Shown: positions 56,627 to 64,000 of the stretch, one piece after another
How the letters are laid out: the number at the start of each line of letters is the position of its first letter
How positions within the stretch are numbered: the stretch's first letter is position 1
NCBI RefSeq assembly: GCF_017377855.1
Contig: NZ_JAFREP010000001.1
Location: 186,001 to 250,000 of the forward strand
Direction of reading: 5' to 3'
DNA: 64,000 bases
Source: Acanthopleuribacter pedis
Lineage (GTDB): Bacteria > Acidobacteriota > Holophagae > Acanthopleuribacterales > Acanthopleuribacteraceae
Notes under the pieces: generated by a model
Databases searched by the model: none
What the model was told of the DNA's origin: nothing
The model's input: only the letters and a program-made list of their open reading frames with translations
Made by a program: the position numbers and the translations under genes

Positions 56627-56748
56627 GAAGCATGAAGTCTTTCTCATCACCGCCCCGTGTTTCACGACACGGGTCCCATCAACACCAACCCGAACCCTTC
56701 TCGCCACGGGCGTTTCCGGCGAGAGGCAGTCAACCATGGGAGGAATGG

Positions 56749-57258
56749 ATGTCCGAGCCCTTTTTAGCGGAAGTCCGTATTGTCGGCTTCAACTTCGCAC
56801 CGCGAGGTTGGGCTTTCTGCGACGGTCAAATACTACCAATCAACCAAAACCAATCGCTCTATTCGTTGTTGGGGACGACCTATGGCGGCGACGGCCGCAC
56901 CAGTTTTGCCCTGCCCGACATGCGCGGCCGGGCACCGATGCACGTCGGCAACGGTCACCGCGAGGGCCAAAAATCCGGCGAGGAGACCCACACCCTGGCT
57001 GCCAATGAAATGCCCAACCACCAGCACAGCTTAACCGCTGTCTCGACCGACGCGACCGCCGTTCTGCCCACCAGTTCTTTGTTGCTGGCGAGTGTACCCA
57101 CCCGGCTTTATTCCGAATACAGTGCCGCCGAGGCCGTGACGCTCCATACGGGGACCATCGCCAATGTCGGCGGCGGACAGGCGCACGAAAACATGCAGCC
57201 TTACATCGCGGTTAACTTTTGCATTGCCCTGCAGGGTCTGTTTCCTTCACGCAATTAG
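56749..57258 (+). CDS. Phage tail collar-domain (Mdp-like) protein 1
   Basis: A 169-residue protein beginning MSEPFLAEVRIVGFNFAPRG. The phage-tail collar domain is at the N-terminus (WAFCDGQILPINQN, LLGTTYGGDGR, LPDMRGRAPMH), and the C-terminus ends in AVNFCIALQGLFPSR. This is the microcystin-dependent-protein (MdpB)-like group of stand-alone collar proteins, distinct from a full tail fibre. GGGAGG lies just before the ATG. It is the first of three paralogues, and no other phage structural genes are nearby. The function of such stand-alone proteins is not established. Confidence 0.88.
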   Translation: MSEPFLAEVRIVGFNFAPRGWAFCDGQILPINQNQSLYSLLGTTYGGDGRTSFALPDMRGRAPMHVGNGHREGQKSGEETHTLAANEMPNHQHSLTAVSTDATAVLPTSSLLLASVPTRLYSEYSAAEAVTLHTGTIANVGGGQAHENMQPYIAVNFCIALQGLFPSRN

Positions 57259-57269
57259 GAGCTTTTATT

Positions 57270-57788
57270 ATGTCGGAACCCTTTGTTGGTGAAATTCGAA
57301 TGTTTGCGGGCAATTTTGCCCCGCGTGGTTGGGCCTTTTGCGACGGGCAGTTGCTGGCCGTTTCCCAAAATGACGCCTTGTTTAGTTTGTTAGGAACCAT
57401 TTACGGAGGCGACGGTCGCACCACCTTCGGCCTCCCGGATATGCGGGGACGCATCCCGATTCACGCCGGCTCCGGTCCCGGTTTGAGCCCGCGCCGGTTG
57501 GGTGCCAAGGGTGGTGCTGAAAACGTCACCCTGACCGTTAACCAGTTACCCAGCCACGGGCACCCCTTGCGCGCGGTAACCACCGTAGCCGACCGTTCTA
57601 ATCCTCAAGGTGCCGTGCTTGCCGCATCCCTTGCCGCCGATTCCTACAACACGGAATTGCCGACAGAAGGCCTTTCCAGCGCCGCGGTGTCGAAACTAGG
57701 GGGCAGCCGATCGCACACCAACCTTATGCCGTATTTGTGCATCAACTTCATCATTGCTTTGTTCGGCATCTACCCCTCGCGACAGTAA
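57270..57788 (+). CDS. Phage tail collar-domain (Mdp-like) protein 2
   Basis: A 172-residue paralogue starting MSEPFVGEIRMFAGNFAPRG, with WAFCDGQLLAVSQND, LLGTIYGGDGRTTFGLPDMR and a C-terminal CINFIIALFGIYPSRQ. TTAGGAG precedes the ATG, 11 bp after the first paralogue's stop. The middle region (about 85-140) differs most among the three, as expected if it forms the exposed tip. Confidence 0.88.
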   Translation: MSEPFVGEIRMFAGNFAPRGWAFCDGQLLAVSQNDALFSLLGTIYGGDGRTTFGLPDMRGRIPIHAGSGPGLSPRRLGAKGGAENVTLTVNQLPSHGHPLRAVTTVADRSNPQGAVLAASLAADSYNTELPTEGLSSAAVSKLGGSRSHTNLMPYLCINFIIALFGIYPSRQ

Positions 57789-57800
57789 AGGAGCGCTCTT

Positions 57801-58316
57801 ATGTCTGAACCGTTTATTGCAGAAATTCGCATTTTCGCCGGCAATTTTGCGCCGCGCAGTTGGGCCTTTTGTGACGGGCAACTCCTGCCGGTTTCCCAAA
57901 ACACCGCCTTGTTTTCTTTAATCGGAACCACCTACGGTGGCGATGGTCGCTCCACCACCGCGTTGCCCGACCTACAAGGGCGGGTGCCCATGCACCCCGG
58001 CCGCGGGCCGGGTCTTACCTCGCGACGCTTGGGCCAGCGCGGGGGGGTCGAAATGGTGAGCCTCACCGAGGCGCAAATGCCGAATCATACCCACCCCATG
58101 AGTGGTACGCGGGATCGTGGTGATTTTACGACCCCGGCGAGTGGCCGCTCCCTGGCGCGTGCTCAAATTTACGGCAATGCGTCTAACACCCATGTAACCA
58201 TGGCCTCCCAGTCGTTGCCGTCCGCGGGTGGCAGTCAACCCCACAACAACCTACAACCCTTCATCGCCATGAACTTCATCATCGCGTTACAAGGGTTGTA
58301 TCCCTCGCGAAGTTAG
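57801..58316 (+). CDS. Phage tail collar-domain (Mdp-like) protein 3
   Basis: A 171-residue paralogue starting MSEPFIAEIRIFAGNFAPRS, with WAFCDGQLLPVSQNT, GTTYGGDGRSTTALPDLQGR and AMNFIIALQGLYPSRS. AAAGGAG lies upstream, 12 bp after the second paralogue. It is more like paralogue 2 than paralogue 1. The three genes and the GNAT gene form one tight unit. Confidence 0.88.
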   Translation: MSEPFIAEIRIFAGNFAPRSWAFCDGQLLPVSQNTALFSLIGTTYGGDGRSTTALPDLQGRVPMHPGRGPGLTSRRLGQRGGVEMVSLTEAQMPNHTHPMSGTRDRGDFTTPASGRSLARAQIYGNASNTHVTMASQSLPSAGGSQPHNNLQPFIAMNFIIALQGLYPSRS

Positions 58317-58325
58317 TTTTTGATG

Positions 58326-58350
58326 CGCCGCCGCCGCGCCCGCGGCGGTG
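58326..58350 (+). other. GC-rich hairpin between collar protein 3 and the GNAT gene
   Basis: CGCCGCCGCG pairs with CGCGGCGG in the 80-bp gap. It lacks a T-run, so it probably stabilises or punctuates the transcript and is not an intrinsic terminator. Confidence 0.35.
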
Positions 58351-58395
58351 GCGATGGTTTTCGGCGTCACGTTCATTTTGCAAGAAGGGAGCACC

Positions 58396-58902
58396 ATGAC
58401 CGACCAACCTCGCATTCAACTACGACCTTGGCAGGAACATGACCTGCCGCTCTTAAAAGAAGTGTTCATTTCGACCCGTTGGGATGAGTTTATTGGGGCG
58501 GGTATGCCGGAAGAGCAGCTCCGCCCACTGATGGATCAGCAATTTCACGCCCAGCACACCCATTACCACAAGGCTTGGCCGGAAGCCGATTACGACATTA
58601 TTCTGATCGACGGCGAACCGGCGGGGCGTTTGTACGTGGATCGGGATCGCAAGGTGGAACTACGCATCATCGATATCGCCCTGTTGCCCGCGTTCCGCGG
58701 CCGCGGCATCGGCTCGCGGATGCTTCGCGAGCTGATCGCAGAAGCCCACGGCCAGGGGAAAGCCGTGCGCATCCATGTGGAGCACAACAATCCCGCGCTG
58801 CGACTTTACGAACGCTTGGGTTTCAAGCACATCGACGACAGCGGCGTGTATTACCTGATGGAACATCCCGCGCCGGAACCCGCGACCGAGGGTGCGAGTT
58901 AG
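58396..58902 (+). CDS. GNAT-family N-acetyltransferase
   Basis: A 168-residue acetyl-CoA-dependent acetyltransferase. Motif A is PAFRGRGIGSRMLRELI (Q/RxxGxG type), followed by VEHNNPALRLYERLGF, typical of Rim-like or small-molecule GNATs. The substrate is not predictable. ATG at 58396 with GGGAGC upstream. It lies directly after the collar triplet on the same strand, so it may modify those proteins or an associated surface factor; this is inference. Confidence 0.85.
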   Translation: MTDQPRIQLRPWQEHDLPLLKEVFISTRWDEFIGAGMPEEQLRPLMDQQFHAQHTHYHKAWPEADYDIILIDGEPAGRLYVDRDRKVELRIIDIALLPAFRGRGIGSRMLRELIAEAHGQGKAVRIHVEHNNPALRLYERLGFKHIDDSGVYYLMEHPAPEPATEGAS

Positions 58903-59383
58903 CCCGCCTTTCTCGTGAGGGCTTGCGTTGCGACCTTGAAACCCCTGGTATATCAACGGCGGCTTGGTGAAAAACACGGGCTGAGCCGCGCTTGTTCGCG
59001 GGGGTAAACCCAATGTCGCTCAAGTGATAGAACGCCATTCCACGGCACCTTTTGGTGTTGACCTTGCCGGGGCCTGCCAATTATCATCAAATCGTCCCCC
59101 GCATTTACGGACCTGAACAACGCACCAAGGAGCTGCATTAAGGCAACCGGCCCTGAACGTTTTTTTCGCACGCGCTTTTCTTGTTCAAGCGGAACGGCAT
59201 AAGACCCGATTAGATCATCATGCGGTTATCCTCTTTAATTGGCGAGCCGTGGGTTCTTTTCCTTTTGCCCGTGTTTCACCCGGAATCGGTCCGTGTGGCG
59301 CTTACAGAACTTCAGACCTTTTGACCTTTTGCCGCGAACGGCGCTCGTTCAAGTTGGACATTACCCTATCCCGGAGGCCTTTG
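58903..59383. other. Intergenic region
   Basis: About 480 bp between the GNAT gene and the secreted-protein gene. The open frame from 59249 is continuous with the latter but lacks a start signal. I see no RNA gene or clear repeat here. Confidence 0.35.
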
Positions 59384-60079
59384 TTGAGAGTTCTGCTTAT
59401 CTTATTACTTCAAGTCTGTTCGGTGATTGCGGTTGCTCAAAGTGCATACTTTGACGAAAAAGTTGATGCGGCGGTTGCCGACCTGATCGTCACGGTTGAC
59501 GAAACGGGTATGATGCAAATTAAGGACGCGAATGTTAAAAGTCTCCAAGGACAAGACGTCATCTTTAATACATTCCTCGGGGTTATCGACGATTCCGGTG
59601 TCGAGCATTACGTGGGCAAGTTGATCACCAAAGATCCTGAACAGGTCAAATTTATGGTCAACGAGTTTTCCAAGGAAATGATCGACGAGAAAATCGCCGA
59701 ACTCGTTAAGAAAGGTAGTTTGAAATCAGGCGGTACCGCGCCAAGTGGTACCCAGGTTGAATTCATTGTGCGCACCTCGATCGACCTCTACAAAAAGGTC
59801 GCTCGTTCCTATGCCAACATCCAGCCAAGTGGTTCAAACCTGGCTTTTGGCAAGGCGGAATCGTCTATTTCCTACACGCACGCCGCCAAGGAAAGCACCC
59901 AGACCAAGGCGAAAGACTGCAAAAACTGCCCGTCGATTCAATCCGATAACTACTTCTTTGCCGAACAACCCCAAACCTCCCTTAATGCCGCTGCAAAAAT
60001 CGTATATCGCATTCCCAAAACCAATAAAACCATCATCTACGGCGTTGCCTTGTGCCTTGGCGAAGGTTGCGAACAGTAA
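59384..60079 (+). CDS. Secreted protein of unknown function
   Basis: A 231-residue protein with a clear signal peptide (RVLLILLLQVCSVIAVAQS, cleavage near residue 20). The mature part is mixed alpha/beta, with a hydrophilic helix (FSKEMIDEKIAELVKK) and two Cys pairs late in the chain (CKNC and CLGEGC) that could form disulfides. I recognise no family. The start is TTG at 59384 with GGAGG six bases upstream; a TTG at 59381 and an open frame back to 59249 are less likely. A strong terminator follows. Confidence 0.72.
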   Translation: MRVLLILLLQVCSVIAVAQSAYFDEKVDAAVADLIVTVDETGMMQIKDANVKSLQGQDVIFNTFLGVIDDSGVEHYVGKLITKDPEQVKFMVNEFSKEMIDEKIAELVKKGSLKSGGTAPSGTQVEFIVRTSIDLYKKVARSYANIQPSGSNLAFGKAESSISYTHAAKESTQTKAKDCKNCPSIQSDNYFFAEQPQTSLNAAAKIVYRIPKTNKTIIYGVALCLGEGCEQ

Positions 60080-60104
60080 CATCTTTTGGTTTTATCAAAA
60101 ACGA

Positions 60105-60140
60105 AACGCCCCGCGAGAACATGGTTCACCGCGGGGCGTT
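60105..60140. terminator. Bidirectional intrinsic terminator
   Basis: AACGCCCCGCG (60105-60115) pairs perfectly with CGCGGGGCGTT (60130-60140). T-rich tracts on both sides would serve the secreted-protein gene (plus) and the convergent SDR gene (minus). Confidence 0.75.
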
Positions 60141-60166
60141 GTGGTTTTCGAGCCGGTTGTGGCGCC

Positions 60167-61171
60167 TTACGCGCCGTATTGTTTCTTGACCGCCGGGATC
60201 AATAGGTTTTCAAACGCTTTTACGAAGGCGTAATCCGGTTGCCAGCCCCAATCGCGACGGGCCGCTGAATCGTCCAGATCACGCGGCCAACTGTCGATGA
60301 TTTGTTGCCGGAAAGGCACCACCTCGTAGCTGAGGTCGGCCCCGCTGAAATCGCGCAACACGCGTTCGCGGATTTCGGCCGCCGAGGCAGAGAAACCATT
60401 GACGTTGTAAACGCTGCGTGACAGGTCGCCGATTTGTGCGCGCGACAGGTCGAGCAGTGCTTTAACCGCGTCTTGCATGACCATAAACGGCAGGCGCGCT
60501 TCCGGTTTCACGAAGCAGGCATAGGGTTTTCCCTGAGCCGCCGCGTGCAGCATCTCGGGACCGAAATCACTGGTTCCGCCGCTGGGCACCGATTCAGCGC
60601 TGATGATGCCGGGAAACCGCAGGCAGCGGAAATCCAGATTCACCATGCGCTGTTCTTCCATGGATTTATCGCGCACGCTGAAATACTCGCCGAGTTGTTC
60701 GATGTAGTGCTTGTTAATACCGTACATCGTGGTCGGCCGCACATTTTCATGTTCCAGCAGTGCGCGGTCCGGGTTGGGATCGCCCAGCAGGCCGTAAACG
60801 GCGATGGAGCTTGTGAACATAAAAACCACCGGCTTGTGACGGCGGTTGGCGTCTTCCTGCGCCATTTTGAGAATGTTGATCGAACCGTTGACGTTCACGT
60901 CGTGGGCCAGGTATGGGTTCTTTTCACCGCTGCTCGAGAGCAGACCGGCCAAGTGAAAGACCTTGTCAAAACAGTGGTTTTGATGAATTTCGGCAATCAA
61001 TTGGCTGTCGAGAATGTTGCCGACATAGAAGCGTGAACACAGACGGCTTAGTTCCGCCGTTGGTTCGCGTAAATCACAGCCGACCACTTGGTAACGCCCT
61101 TCTTCGGCGAGAAAGCGGATCAAGCTGTGGCCAATTTCACCGTTGGCCCCGGTAATCAATACTTCTGCCAT
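60167..61171 (-). CDS. SDR-type NAD-dependent L-threonine 3-dehydrogenase-like epimerase/dehydratase
   Basis: A 334-residue extended short-chain dehydrogenase with the N-terminal TGANGEIG, the catalytic FTSSIAVYG and YGINKHYIEQ (YxxxK). The segment FRCLRFPGIISAESVPSGGT closely follows the SDR-type threonine dehydrogenases, which oxidise L-threonine to 2-amino-3-ketobutyrate. The partner gene kbl is not adjacent, so another sugar-nucleotide epimerase activity is still possible. GGGGGAA precedes the ATG at 61171. Confidence 0.82.
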   Translation of the reverse strand: MAEVLITGANGEIGHSLIRFLAEEGRYQVVGCDLREPTAELSRLCSRFYVGNILDSQLIAEIHQNHCFDKVFHLAGLLSSSGEKNPYLAHDVNVNGSINILKMAQEDANRRHKPVVFMFTSSIAVYGLLGDPNPDRALLEHENVRPTTMYGINKHYIEQLGEYFSVRDKSMEEQRMVNLDFRCLRFPGIISAESVPSGGTSDFGPEMLHAAAQGKPYACFVKPEARLPFMVMQDAVKALLDLSRAQIGDLSRSVYNVNGFSASAAEIRERVLRDFSGADLSYEVVPFRQQIIDSWPRDLDDSAARRDWGWQPDYAFVKAFENLLIPAVKKQYGA

Positions 61172-61376
61172 GGTTCCCCCTGTTCCAAACAGAAAACAGC
61201 TTTATCTTAACCGAAAGCGCAGGCCGGGGCGGCTTCTTTTCGGCGCCCCTTACGGCGTGATGTTCGCGCCTTTGCTTCCCGCGGAATAGGGGTGTTTCGC
61301 GGGAGCGGATAAGGTAAAATGGACAACTCACTTTTTTCTTAAACCAGACCAATCGCGTAAAAAAAAGGGGTTCCCG

Positions 61377-62123
61377 ATGGAAGAGCTAACCATCCCCACC
61401 GAATTGTCTGAAAAGTTGCGTGCGGCCAAGAAAGTGGTCGCCCTAACCGGGGCCGGCGTTTCAGCAGAAAGTGGCCTGGCCACCTTCCGTGACGCCCAAA
61501 CCGGTTTGTGGGCCAAATACCGACCGGAGGAACTCGCGACGCCCCAAGCTTTTATCGCCAACCCCGAACTGGTTTGGAATTGGTACGCTTGGCGGCGGGA
61601 GCTGGCGGGAAAAGCCGAGCCCAATCCCGGGCACCATGCCTTGGTTGCCATGGCCGCCAAGGTTCCCGAATTGTTATTGGTCACCCAGAACATCGACGGC
61701 CTGCACCAAACGGCCGGCAGCGAAAAGGTGATTGAATTGCACGGCAACATCCACCGTACCAAACGTTTTGACGACAACCAAATCGTCACCGAATGGGCGG
61801 AGACCGGCGAGGTGCCGCCGCGATGTCCCGCCACCAACAGTTTGTTGCGACCCGATGTGGTTTGGTTTGGCGAAAACCTACCACCGGGCGCTTTGGCGCA
61901 AGCCGCGATTGCCGCCGCGGAATGCGACGTCTTTTTCTCCATCGGCACTTCCTCCGTGGTATTTCCCGCCGCTTCGTTGATTGGGGAAACCCTGCGCAAC
62001 GGTGGCTTAACCGTGGAAATTAATCCCGGCGAAACCCCTCATTCCTCTGCTGTTTCCTTTGTCCTGCGCGGCCCCTCCGGTTCGGTTCTGCCGGCTTTGG
62101 TCAAGCAGACCTGGCCTGATTGA
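61377..62123 (+). CDS. Sirtuin-family NAD-dependent deacylase lacking zinc ligands
   Basis: A 248-residue Sir2-family protein. The NAD site (VVALTGAGVSAESGLATFR), TQNIDGLHQTAG and catalytic H122 (IELHGNIH) are intact, as is RPDVVWFGENLP. The structural zinc module is mostly gone: the usual CxxC after the catalytic His reads RFDD, and the second pair reads CPAT, leaving one of four Cys. Sirtuins without these cysteines occur, but the fold must be stabilised differently. AAGGGG lies upstream of the ATG. It is divergent from the SDR gene. Confidence 0.85.
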   Translation: MEELTIPTELSEKLRAAKKVVALTGAGVSAESGLATFRDAQTGLWAKYRPEELATPQAFIANPELVWNWYAWRRELAGKAEPNPGHHALVAMAAKVPELLLVTQNIDGLHQTAGSEKVIELHGNIHRTKRFDDNQIVTEWAETGEVPPRCPATNSLLRPDVVWFGENLPPGALAQAAIAAAECDVFFSIGTSSVVFPAASLIGETLRNGGLTVEINPGETPHSSAVSFVLRGPSGSVLPALVKQTWPD

Positions 62124-62208
62124 TCGTGCGTCCGCCCGGTGTCTCGGCGGCATAAATTCCCCGCTTCGCGTGTTCTGTTTGTACCAACCCCGCTACCGGA
62201 GGCCCGCC

Positions 62209-63063
62209 ATGACCCGTCGTACGCTGTTTCAAGCCGCCGACTTTGACCCCGATCAACTCGATGATTGGTTGTTTGTCGATTGCCGCTTTTCCATTAACAA
62301 TTCCGAACAGGGCTATCGTGATTATCTCGAGGCCCATATTCCCGGGGCGCGCTATGCCCATCTCGACTTGGACCTGTCGGGCGCCTTTGAAGCGGGTATT
62401 ACCGGTCGCCATCCCTTGCCCAAACTCAAAGAGCTCAATGCGAGTCTGTGCAAGCTGGGGATTCATCGCGAGTCGAAAGTCGTGGCTTACGACGATATGG
62501 GTGGGGCCATTGCGGCACGGCTTTGGTGGTTGCTGTATTACCTCGGCCACGAGGACACCTACGTGCTGGACGGCGGTTGGTCCCACTGGCTGGCGGCAGG
62601 GATGCCGACGGCGCGGGGTGAGGAACCGAGCGAGGAACCGGGTAATTTTGCCGGTTTGGCGCAACCCGAGTTGGTGGCCGACGCACTCGATGTGTTGGCG
62701 GTTCTGGAGGATCCCAAACGTACCTTAATTGATGCCCGTGCCGCCAAGCGTTATCTCGGTGAAGAAGAACACATTGATCCCATTGCCGGTCACATTCCCG
62801 GCGCGGTGAACATGCCGTTCACCGAAAACCTCGGCGAGGACCGGACCTTTTTGTCGCCGCAAGCCTTGCGCGAACGGTACGCTACCCAATTGGCCGGTTT
62901 TGATACCCAGGACTGTATTGTTTATTGCGGTTCAGGAGTGACCGCCGCACACCACGTCCTGGCGATGGTGACCGCGGGTCTTTGCCCCGCCAAGTTGTAC
63001 GTGGGTTCTTGGAGTGATTGGATTACCGATCCATCGCGTCCGGTTGTGCCGCCGCGGCATTAG
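62209..63063 (+). CDS. sseA: 3-mercaptopyruvate/thiosulfate sulfurtransferase
   Basis: A 284-residue two-domain rhodanese. The N-terminal inactive domain begins WLFVDCRFS and contains GAMP-type HIPGARYAHLDLDLSG. The C-terminal domain has YCGSGVTAAHHV with active-site C240, the CG(S/T)GVTA loop being the mercaptopyruvate-type signature. GGAGG stands before the ATG at 62209. It is a second rhodanese in a region that also encodes the persulfide dioxygenase fusion, though 27 kb away. Confidence 0.92.
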   Translation: MTRRTLFQAADFDPDQLDDWLFVDCRFSINNSEQGYRDYLEAHIPGARYAHLDLDLSGAFEAGITGRHPLPKLKELNASLCKLGIHRESKVVAYDDMGGAIAARLWWLLYYLGHEDTYVLDGGWSHWLAAGMPTARGEEPSEEPGNFAGLAQPELVADALDVLAVLEDPKRTLIDARAAKRYLGEEEHIDPIAGHIPGAVNMPFTENLGEDRTFLSPQALRERYATQLAGFDTQDCIVYCGSGVTAAHHVLAMVTAGLCPAKLYVGSWSDWITDPSRPVVPPRH

Positions 63064-63159
63064 CATCGCCGGGCTTTTCCTGCTATGGTAAGGGGCTCCG
63101 CGCCAAGGACCCACGCCATAAGTTGGGTTTCCCAGAACGCCCTTGATGGAGGCTAAATC

Positions 63160-63672
63160 ATGAAACTTTGCCCGGAATGTTTGTCCCCCTTGGACCACGT
63201 CCAGCACAAGGTGTTTGAGTGTTGGCGTTGTCCCGAGGATCACGGCACCCTTTATCCCAAGGGTGAGCTTGAAAAGGTCGTTGCCGCCGTCGCCGGTTTG
63301 GGTGAGGTGGATATGAACATCTGGAGCGACCACGACCGTTATTCCGTCATCCAGTCGCCGCTGATTAATCCCGAGACCCACACGCCTTTGCTCGAGGTTC
63401 GCGACAAGCAGTTTATGAACATCATCATTTACGGTGATCCGGTGACCCAAGACCTTTGGGTTCACAGCGGCGAGGAAGAAAAATTGTTGGAGCACATCGA
63501 ACGGGCCCAAGAGGCGGACTCGGTGGGGACCTACCTCAAAATCGCCGCCGGTGAAGCGGCCAAAATTTTCGACGACGACGAGAACTCTATTGAAGCCGCC
63601 GGCCATTTGGTAACCGCTTTGAAACTGTTGGGAGACCGTTTGTTGCGCGCCTTTCCTACCTTCAGCATCTGA
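63160..63672 (+). CDS. Zinc-ribbon (TFIIB-like) hypothetical protein
   Basis: A 170-residue protein with an N-terminal zinc ribbon (CPECLSPL...CWRCPEDHG, two CxxC pairs with an intervening 15 residues). A central domain of unassigned fold follows, and a C-terminal helical tail. GGAGGC precedes the ATG. The function is unknown; similar short ribbon proteins are common next to rhodanese-type genes, but I claim no link. Confidence 0.72.
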   Translation: MKLCPECLSPLDHVQHKVFECWRCPEDHGTLYPKGELEKVVAAVAGLGEVDMNIWSDHDRYSVIQSPLINPETHTPLLEVRDKQFMNIIIYGDPVTQDLWVHSGEEEKLLEHIERAQEADSVGTYLKIAAGEAAKIFDDDENSIEAAGHLVTALKLLGDRLLRAFPTFSI

Positions 63673-63769
63673 ACCGACGGGCGCCCTGAACCCGCGGGGT
63701 TCAAGTCAGCGCGCGTTTGATCCGATGTTTTGGAAGGTCCATTGTCGGTAGGTTCGTTTTGAGGCTTCT

Positions 63770-64000
63770 TTGACTGCCAATCTCGCGCTGTTGAACGCAC
63801 ACATCGCCGTCTTTTTTATGGGGATCGCCGGGGTTCTTGCGGTCGCCTCCGGCTTTGACGCTTGGCTGGCGGCCGGCTACCGCGTCAGTTTCGGCGCGGT
63901 GATCCTCGGTCTTTATTGGCTCGTTTTTGCCAAAGATCGCCGTTTGCCGCCGTGGCCGATCGCACTGGGCGCCTTTGCCATGGGCGCCGTGCTCGGGGTG
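63770..64000 (+). CDS. EamA/DMT-family transporter (5' part only)
   Basis: The frame is open from a TTG at 63770, with GAGG upstream, to the window end. It encodes 77 residues with two or three hydrophobic helices (HIAVFFMGIAGVLAVASGF, RVSFGAVILGLYWLVFA, PIALGAFAMGAVLGV). The HxxxxxxGxAG and R-x-x-F-x-A pattern is typical of the first EamA repeat. No ATG is available at the N-terminus. The substrate cannot be inferred. Confidence 0.65.
   Translation, partial: MTANLALLNAHIAVFFMGIAGVLAVASGFDAWLAAGYRVSFGAVILGLYWLVFAKDRRLPPWPIALGAFAMGAVLGV

Noticed and set aside
56749-58316. Part of a prophage.
   Set aside because: Only collar-domain proteins are present; no integrase, portal, capsid, tail tube or lysis gene is in the surrounding 10 kb.

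Overview
The window is a chromosomal segment of a moderately GC-rich, Gram-negative-type bacterium. The gene mix suggests an Acidobacteriota member, perhaps of the Holophagae/Acanthopleuribacter kind: several large two-component-regulator-propeller sensors, a Ser/Thr-kinase/ATPase/histidine-kinase hybrid, a GlnRS-YqeY fusion, an IPTL-type sorting motif and a very long tandem-repeat exoprotein. This placement is inference from gene content; no rRNA gene is present.

Layout. 1-9862: the start of an LhgO-like oxidase, a propeller diguanylate cyclase and a 1792-residue kinase/ATPase/GAF/histidine-kinase hybrid. 9863-12534: an accessory-looking stretch with a fold-back element, an Rpn-family nuclease carrying a tandem GREE run, and a thiopurine methyltransferase. 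12906-29601 (all minus strand): a degenerate metallo-beta-lactamase-fold protein, GlnRS-YqeY, two overlapping propeller histidine kinases (the second degenerate), Mfd and a UbiB-family kinase. 30142-36304: an unknown acidic protein, a PhoB/PhoR pair followed by an 11-bp-periodic direct-repeat cluster, a persulfide dioxygenase-rhodanese fusion coupled to a TauE exporter, and a thioredoxin-like protein. 36914-46237: housekeeping genes (FmdB-like protein, a candidate structured RNA, rimP-nusA-infB, rbfA-truB, proC-rsmG). 46275-58902: an S41 peptidase, a nested fold-back element, a 2763-residue secreted tandem-95/beta-helix protein, three tandem phage-tail-collar proteins and a GNAT acetyltransferase. 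58903-64000: a secreted unknown protein, a threonine-dehydrogenase-like SDR, a sirtuin that has lost most zinc ligands, a mercaptopyruvate sulfurtransferase, a zinc-ribbon protein and the start of an EamA-type transporter.

How the genes fit together. The translation/transcription genes follow the widely conserved nusA-infB-rbfA-truB order, but an intrinsic terminator and about 390 bp of hairpin-rich DNA separate infB from rbfA. The sulfur genes form a small sulfide/persulfide oxidation and sulfite-export unit. The exoprotein, collar triplet and GNAT gene lie on one strand with short gaps between the small genes and are the best candidate here for an undescribed surface or secreted system. A dispersed 170-185 bp inverted-repeat element occurs twice (24051-24222 and 36365-36547), each time just upstream of a minus-strand gene. 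No tRNA, rRNA, CRISPR array or complete insertion sequence was recognised.
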